DNA of 64,000 bases from Deroplatys truncata (lineage: Eukaryota > Arthropoda > Insecta > Mantodea > Mantidae), in contig CM060975.1 of assembly GCA_030765065.1 (NCBI GenBank), positions 107,652,094 through 107,716,093 of the forward strand. The letters are read 5' to 3'. How positions within the stretch are numbered: position 1 is the first letter of the stretch; every line of letters begins with the position of its first letter. The position numbers and the translations under genes are program-made. This document shows, in pieces, positions 58,171-64,000 of the stretch. The notes beneath the pieces are model-generated. The model was not told where the DNA came from. It ran no database searches and worked only from the letters and a program-made list of their open reading frames with translations.

Positions 58171-58924
58171 TGAGGCAGTATTTTATATCATAACATGCTG
58201 TGAATGCCAAAGTGATTGTAGTGCAAATCAATATTATTGTATGTACAGAATTTTAGATGTAAGTTAGCCATAAGATTTGTTAAGAAATAAGTTCACAAGA
58301 CCTCACTGAAACTGACAATAGAAGTGGGTAACAATAAACAGAGGGGGTGAGTTTTTTATCACTAAGAAGAGACAAACAAATGACGTCAGGGTAGCGTGCC
58401 TTTCTTTAGAAATCGAGGGAATATCCTCCCTAGAGTATATATGTTAGTAGTAGTGATTGGCTGACAAAACAGCCGCTAATGTTGGCGCGATTTGGAAACC
58501 AATAGCAGCTCTATTATAATGTTTAGGCATTTCGAGGTGAAGGAGTATATATTCTCGAGCCAGAAGCATGTGTCATACAGTTTGCAAGAATCTCTCGTCG
58601 CAGTGTTAGTTGCAAAATGTGAAGTACGCGGCAACTAATACGACAGTAATTACATTCGGAAATATAACAGTTTCAGTCAGGCGTGTATAAAGATTACAGA
58701 TGTGAATTATTATTTAAGCGTGACGGCAATAAAAGTGTAAAAACAAATTATTTTATTAGTGTTATCTTTTCGCAACAACTCCTTTCCGTTTACACGCCTT
58801 GCTCAGAGATACCTGCTCGACTGAGTAATAATAGCTAGCCGGAAAACAAAGGAACCCAAAATTTGAAATAATAAAGCAAGAGGCGCTCAGCAAATAAGAT
58901 AACACGAGCCAGATTATTGCGACA
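58171..58924 (+). mobile_element. Solo LTR, family L2 (fossil)
   Basis: It begins TGAGGCAGTATTTTATATCA and ends TTATTGCGACA. The perfect 4-bp target duplication is ACAT (58167-58170 and 58925-58928), confirmed by the rejoined HINE-B sequence. CCAAT-type boxes (GTGATTGGCTGAC, GGAAACCAATAG), a TATATATTC box near 58544 and a later AATAAAAGTG signal mark promoter and polyadenylation regions. It shares the first 14 bases with family L1 but little else. Confidence 0.88.
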
Positions 58925-59408
58925 ACATTTCTTTACAGATACAAAGGGAACAGCAATAAGCAAATGTTTAAAAGCGGGTCGGTATATGATGTTACATGCT
59001 ATGCTCTTTGTTTCATCAAAAGAAACAACTGACGGTTAACAGTGCTTCAAAAATGAAATTGAAAAGTAATGACAAATTCAAACCAATAACAAAGGATATC
59101 CCTGAAATTGCTGATGCCACTAAATAAAGGTTAGGGATTTCAAAAAAAGTGTCTACTTTAAAGAAAATCTATATTTCTTATGGTTAACTATTACACATAC
59201 GTACACAATTCTTTCCGAATTAAAGACTTTATAGGCTGTTGCCAAAAAATTTAACATATACATTTTATTTGCCAAGTAAATTTCTTATGTGATATTTTAA
59301 TCACAATTCTTGGAATTTTTGAGAAAATGAAAAGAAGGAAAAAATTACTTTCAAAGACTAGTGTTGGATGGAGATCATCTTGAAAATCTTCGGAAGCTTC
59401 CTTTTTTA

Positions 59409-59535
59409 CTTTCTCTACTACGTATAGTAAGTAGGGGAAGTATTGCATTCCACCCAAAAATTCGATACCGAGATTTCACCGGAAATACATGTTTTGAGAC
59501 CTCCTGAATCCAAAAAAAGCATTTTTGGAAACATG

Positions 59536-59575
<40 letters not shown>

Positions 59576-60273
59576 TGTGAACAGCATAACTCAAAAACGA
59601 ACAGTCGGATAAGCACCAAACTTGGTATTTAGGTTCAGTATCTTCCAGAGATGCGACACGAAGGTTTTCAAGAAAATCCCCCCAACCCCGACTACCCTTT
59701 ACATGGAAGATTTTTCGAAAATTTTAATTTTCTCAAAAATGGCTCTAACGATTTTGATTAAAATATCATATGTTTAAGATAATGTCATGAGAAATGAAAT
59801 GTATATCTCGAATTTTCTGGGAATGTCTCCAAAAGTATTCTTCATTGTGAACGACTTTTGCATAACTGGTAAACCATAAGAGATAGACAAAATTTTACAA
59901 CACAAAAAATGTAGATCGCGTTAAAATACACAACTTATGTCATATACATTTCTTTTGTTGAGTGAACCGTTTTCGAGATATTGCTTGTTATTTCCTTAAA
60001 TTTTCCAATACTTATACTTTTTCTCAAATTCGTTATTCATTTTTTTATGTCCTGGACATGCAAAGAGAATGGAATGCGCCACATAGCAACCAGCGTTAAA
60101 ATATTTGACTATCGCTTAAAAGCTACCATAATTCCCTTGCATCTACAAGAAAATTACCAATAAGATTGACATCTGGATATCTCGATTAACATGAAGCATA
60201 TGGAGAATAGGCGTTTGTAAAAATAGATTGTACAAGAGTAGAGAAAGTTATGTGAATGTAACACATCAGATTT
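59409..60273 (+). mobile_element. HINE-A element, first of a tandem pair
   Basis: It starts ACTTTCTCTACTACGTATAG after a T-run. The GT tract is long (about 59538-59574). It ends AGTAGAGAAAGTTATGTGAA and ACACATCAGA plus T's. The second copy begins directly after the T-run. Confidence 0.85.
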
Positions 60274-60288
60274 TTTTTACTTTCTCTA

Positions 60289-61107
60289 CTACGTATAGTA
60301 AGTAGTGGAAGTATTGTATTCCACCCAAAAATTCGATACCGAGATTTCACCGGAAATACATGTTTTGAGACCCCCTGAATCAAAAAAAGTATTTTTGGAA
60401 ACATGTCCGTGTGTGTGAGTCTGTCTGTCTATGAACAGCATAACTCAGAAACGAACAGTCGGATAAACACCAAACTTGGTATTTAGGTTTAGTATCTTCC
60501 AGAGATGCAACACGAAGGTTTTCAAGAAAATCCCCTCACCCCAGATCACCCTTTACATGGAACGTTTTTCGAAAACTTTAATTTGCTCAAAAATGGCTCT
60601 AACGATTTGGATTAAAATATCATATATTTAAGATACTTTCATAACAAATAAAATGTATATCTTGAATTTTCTGGGAATGTCTCCAAAAGTATTCTTCATT
60701 GTGAACGACTTTTGCATAACTGGTAAACCATAAGAGATAGACAAAATGATACTACATATATTTGTCACATACATTTCTTTTTTGGTTGAGTGAACCATTT
60801 TCAGGATATTGCTTGTTATTCCCTTAAATTTTCCAATACTTATACTTTTTCTCAAATGGGAATTCGTTATTCATTTTTTTTGTCTTGGACATGCAAAGAG
60901 ACTGGAATACTCCACTTAGCAACCAGCTCTTAAAATATTTGACTATCGCTTAAAGGCTACCAATTCCCCTTGCATCTACAAGAAAATTAGCAATAAGATT
61001 AACATCTCGATATCTCGATTAACATGAAGTATATGGAGAATAAGCGTTTGTAAAAATAGTTTGTACAAGAGTAGAGAAAGTCATGTGAGTATAACACATC
61101 AGATTTT
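60289..61107 (+). mobile_element. HINE-A element, second of a tandem pair
   Basis: It starts ACTTTCTCTACTACGTATAG, has a short GT tract (about 60408-60428) and ends AGTAGAGAAAGTCATGTGAG and AACACATCAGA with T's. It is missing a few dozen bases around 60750 relative to its neighbour, so the pair is not a perfect duplication. Confidence 0.85.
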
Positions 61108-61117
61108 TTTTCATGTC

Positions 61118-61431
61118 AGCTCTAAGCAAATGATAGGTCCTAGACTTGTCAACTCAACTGCCGGCCTCATGCCCATGTGTGCACAGCAGAGGTGGGTGAT
61201 CATCCAACCGCTCATAATGTGGCCAGCATCACACATCCCCCAGCCAAAATGTTGGCTTCTGTGGCCGGAATCGCTGACTAACGCAGCTCCTCACTTTCCT
61301 CATGATGCTAAGTGGGCAACGGTCCTATAGCCGCAACCCCATGGATGGGATCGAATCCCGGGCGCACTCCGTGGCCAGGAGCCAGAGCTCCACACTTTAT
61401 CCCATAGCGCCACGGCGCAGAACTCTTTGAA
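61118..61431 (-). mobile_element. tRNA-headed SINE (S5)
   Basis: The minus-strand head GCGCCGTGGCGCTATGGGAT has an A-box-like region and GGGATTCGATCCCATCC supplies a B box. The body (ATTTTGGCTGGGGGATGTG and onward) matches no other SINE here. No target duplication was resolved. The plus frame at 61061-61330 is not a gene. Confidence 0.75.
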
Positions 61432-61789
61432 AGTTAATCAATTTAAATGCCAAATTTCGTACGTATTTTTTTCGTTTTTGAGTAATACTGTTCAGACTCG
61501 CGCACACAAGCATACTAGTTTCAGGTGCCTCACAACATGAATTTCTGGTGAAATCTCCGTTTAGAATTTTTGGTGAATTAATTACTTCCTCTACCTATTA
61601 GGTATGCGGCAGAGAGAGTAATATAAACCTCATATATTATAATATTTACATAAATAGTGCATTACTTATATACATTTTTGCCTAAAGATGATTTCAAAGT
61701 AAACGTTTGGTTGCACACAATTTTTTTCAAATAAATTCATAAAAGTAACACGAGCTCATGCGAAGGTAAATAAAAAAGAAGAATCTGAA

Positions 61790-62335
61790 ACTTTCAAGCC
61801 ATTTCACTTAGGAAAATTTAAACATATAACATTAAATATTTTAAAAACGGCTAGCGCTACGGGAAAGAATACACAAACTGCACATTTTAATTAGCTATGC
61901 ACTGATGCTGGAATATGCTTTGCCTACATCCTAAAGTTTCCCAATTAAAAAAGTTCAATCTGAATGAAGAGGACTTCGAAGGCTGGTTGTCGAAAATTTA
62001 AGGTGTAGGTACGTTTTATTCTGTGTCAATATCTCAAATACATGATACAATTGTTAGAAGCAGGTATATACTAAAAACCAATGAAAAAAACCGTTGTAAA
62101 ATAGTAAAATAATTTGATTTGGATAATTGAAAGGGCACACACACGCACGCAGAGAGATAAGAGGGAGAGAGAGAGAGATGCACAGACTACATGAATGCTT
62201 TATTCAAAACCACCTTGTTTATTTATTTTAGGGGATCTCATTAACATACAACTCTTGTGAAACCTCGACACGGAGTTTTAGGGTTCCATGTAATAATTTC
62301 ATCTTACCATAGACAAGTAGAAAGAAAGAAAAAAC
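61790..62335 (-). mobile_element. Strongly diverged HINE-B copy
   Basis: Block order follows HINE-B: a CTGATGCTGGAATATGC region, AATGAAGAGGACTTCG, an altered CACACACGCACGCAGAGAG tract (about 62137-62178), GTGAAACCTCGACACGG and a GTAGAAAGAAAG end. Identity is low. Confidence 0.45.
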
Positions 62336-62339
62336 AATC

Positions 62340-64000
62340 GATGGGTGTTTATTTTAAAAGTATTCATAGTTATTCCTGAAATTGTTTCTAATTTTCTTCC
62401 AAATAATTACGACAAATACTCATCAGAAATAATTTATATTATGTAATATTACAAAAACACCCATCATTTTATAGGATTAGAGAACGCGCAACTGCTTATA
62501 AAGTATATCAATGATTCAATCGGTCATTTTAAAATGAAGTTATCTCCAATATGTTTCTACAAATGTAGTTTTTTTATCTTTCGTAATCATGAGTGTTGCC
62601 TCACACGTTGCATAAGAAAACAGGTCTTAAAGGGAGCCAGCGAAACAATTCCAGTAGGATGGTACCATAGCACACTCGCTGCAGGAATTAAAAGAAATTG
62701 AGACACTCTGTGGCCTACAAAATCCGCAAATTTCTATCTCTGTGACTACTTTTTCGATATTTATTCGAAGCGTTCATAAATCCTTGTAATCGTAAACAGA
62801 AATTAATACTATTCCACTTGAAATGTTAAGAAAATCGCTTAACGTTAAGCATTGTAGGCTGACATTGTCGTCACAGAAATGTGACCGTTTGCAGGACATA
62901 GTTTTCAACAATAAAACTTTTTCTGTGTGTCATAAAATGTTACATTATTGTCATTACTCATTATTAATATGCATTAAACACTATAATTATGCTTTACTAT
63001 ACAGTTTAACAAATTTGCTTTCAGTGAATCGCCCTTTATAATTATGAATGATTTAAGTTTAAATTAGCATTGACTTTTATGTTAAGTTTATTGCCAAGAA
63101 TTTCCCTCTGAAAGGAGCATACCTACTTTTGAAGTCCCCCCTTAAGTAAAGAAGTATTTAAGAGGAACTAAAAATCTAATCCTTGTTAGTTTTTTTAGTA
63201 TCATGCTATTTATTATTAGTTCTTATTGGTCCATACGGTATCACAAGGTTTATTAGCTGAAAGACGAATGAATAGATGATTAAAACTCTGCTTTTAGATT
63301 AAGCTTCTGTGCAAATTTTAAAGCCGTAATCATACTTCTTACTGAATAATTTTAAAAAGGCCAGAATGTAAGTGAGACAGTGCTTACGAACGCTCTCACA
63401 TGCCGCAAATTCATAAAACCAAAAGGCTTCTGAACTTGCACCGCAACTGGTAAAGGAGGGGTTAAAAGCAGTTGAAAGTTACAAATCTCTCAATGATTAC
63501 GAAAAATGCAATTAGTAGAAGAGCAAGCAAGGGTTGTTTATCAAAGCTTTGCTCGACATAAATTCCATGCGACATCCATTTATTTGGCATAGCAACTTTG
63601 TCGACTCTCTCCATTGTGTCGCCGTGACGTCATACTGCCAGTTAGATGAGTCACAGCAAATCCATTACCAGCCAGTCTGTAATTTTCCTGAGCTGTAGCC
63701 AAATTATGGCTATCGTCGTTGACTTCGTACTCCGTTGCAAACACTGGATGCGTTATTGCCCTCATTGCTTTAAATGGGATTAAATGTTAATTGATTTGGA
63801 GCTCCCTCAACTTTCCATTATGGAAATAAGCGTTTAGGAGGTGCGCTCAGAAATGCACAGGGATTATCTAACAATAAGAACTTAATTGCATTATGAGTTC
63901 ATAGAGCAGGAAAACAAAAGAGGGCGTGTAGATAAATGAAATTACTTTTGCACCTTTTATGTTAATAAATCAACAAAGCGCAATTCAGCTATTGCATTTC
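62340..64000. other. Unassigned DNA to window end
   Basis: No recognised element. At 63580-63765 a 61-codon minus frame (MRAITHPVFATEYEVNDDSH) with plausible protein-like composition overlaps an AP-1-like ATGAGTCAC and a CGTGACGTCAT string. It could be part of an unrecognised repeat. The rest is AT-rich without features. Confidence 0.35.

Larger units (their letters stand above)
58020..61622 (-). mobile_element. HINE-B host copy split by a solo LTR, two HINE-A and a SINE
   Basis: The pieces 58020-58170, 58925-59402 and 61432-61622 are in HINE-B order on the minus strand: terminal region GCACTCACACGACCTTCTCT; body through CTTGAAAATCTTCGGAAGC; then AAATGCCAAATTTCG, the TTTCTGGTGAAATCTCCG block and a GCGGCAGAGAGAGT end. 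The interruptions total about 2.8 kb. Confidence 0.65.

Noticed and set aside
1-64000. CRISPR arrays, bacterial operons or phage
   Set aside because: No regularly spaced identical repeats, no dense same-strand coding, and all recognisable elements are eukaryotic.

Overview
The window looks like a repeat-saturated, AT-rich stretch of an arthropod nuclear genome, most likely an insect. The evidence is the mix of repeats: mariner, Tc1 and hAT DNA transposons, RTE-like and RNase H-bearing LINEs, several tRNA-headed SINE families, solo LTRs, and a very abundant family of short elements with an internal CA microsatellite. The two head-to-tail SINEs at 16063-16838 translate into a MAEWLDRSPLTEA-type peptide that I remember as common among junk ORFs of the cockroach Periplaneta americana. 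A blattodean source is therefore my best guess, from memory and not proven here. I found no convincing host protein-coding gene, rRNA gene or intact tRNA gene. Nearly every long ORF lies in a transposon or a microsatellite.

Layout. 1-4.5 kb: decayed SINE and simple repeats, then a nested pair of the dominant short element (called HINE-A here). 4.5-8.2 kb: a Tc/mariner element with about 330-bp inverted repeats, split by a HINE-A copy and a solo LTR. 9.2-9.7 kb: a MITE-like deletion derivative. 10.8-13.2 kb: two solo LTRs. 13.5-17.8 kb: an older HINE-B element holding a second HINE-B and a LINE, which itself holds two SINEs. 18.7-23.2 kb: HINE-B, tRNA-like pieces, and a Tc1-like element split by a LINE with RNase H and by another retroposed insert. 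24.3-26.3 kb: a composite HINE-A and a HINE-B. 27.7-30.1 kb: an LTR-retroelement fossil with a nearly intact mariner inside its LTR. 31-39 kb: mariner remnants, a nested HINE pair, SINEs, a solo LTR and a second mariner-type element. 39.3-41.2 kb: a LINE 3' end and two SINEs. 41.2-47.1 kb: mostly unassigned AT-rich DNA. 47.1-55.5 kb: HINE-B copies interrupted by SINEs, a solo LTR and a second Tc1-like copy. 56.3-57.9 kb: a hAT element with a perfect 8-bp target duplication. 58.0-61.6 kb: a HINE-B split by a solo LTR, a tandem HINE-A pair and a SINE. 61.6-64 kb: diverged HINE-B and unassigned DNA.

How it fits together. The dominant short elements have the layout described for Helentron-associated non-autonomous elements (DINE-1 type). 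They begin with ACTTTCTCTACT, carry the inverted copy AGTAGAGAAAGT near the far end, follow it with a small stem-loop, contain a CA/GT microsatellite, and insert into T-runs, often T-runs inside their own relatives. One locus (24287-25450) looks like a product of replication that ran through the normal end into the flanking host copy. The matching nested arrangement survives at 2031-3781. This is the most interesting system in the window. All alignments were done by eye, so percentages and ages are not given, and boundaries without a target duplication are approximate.
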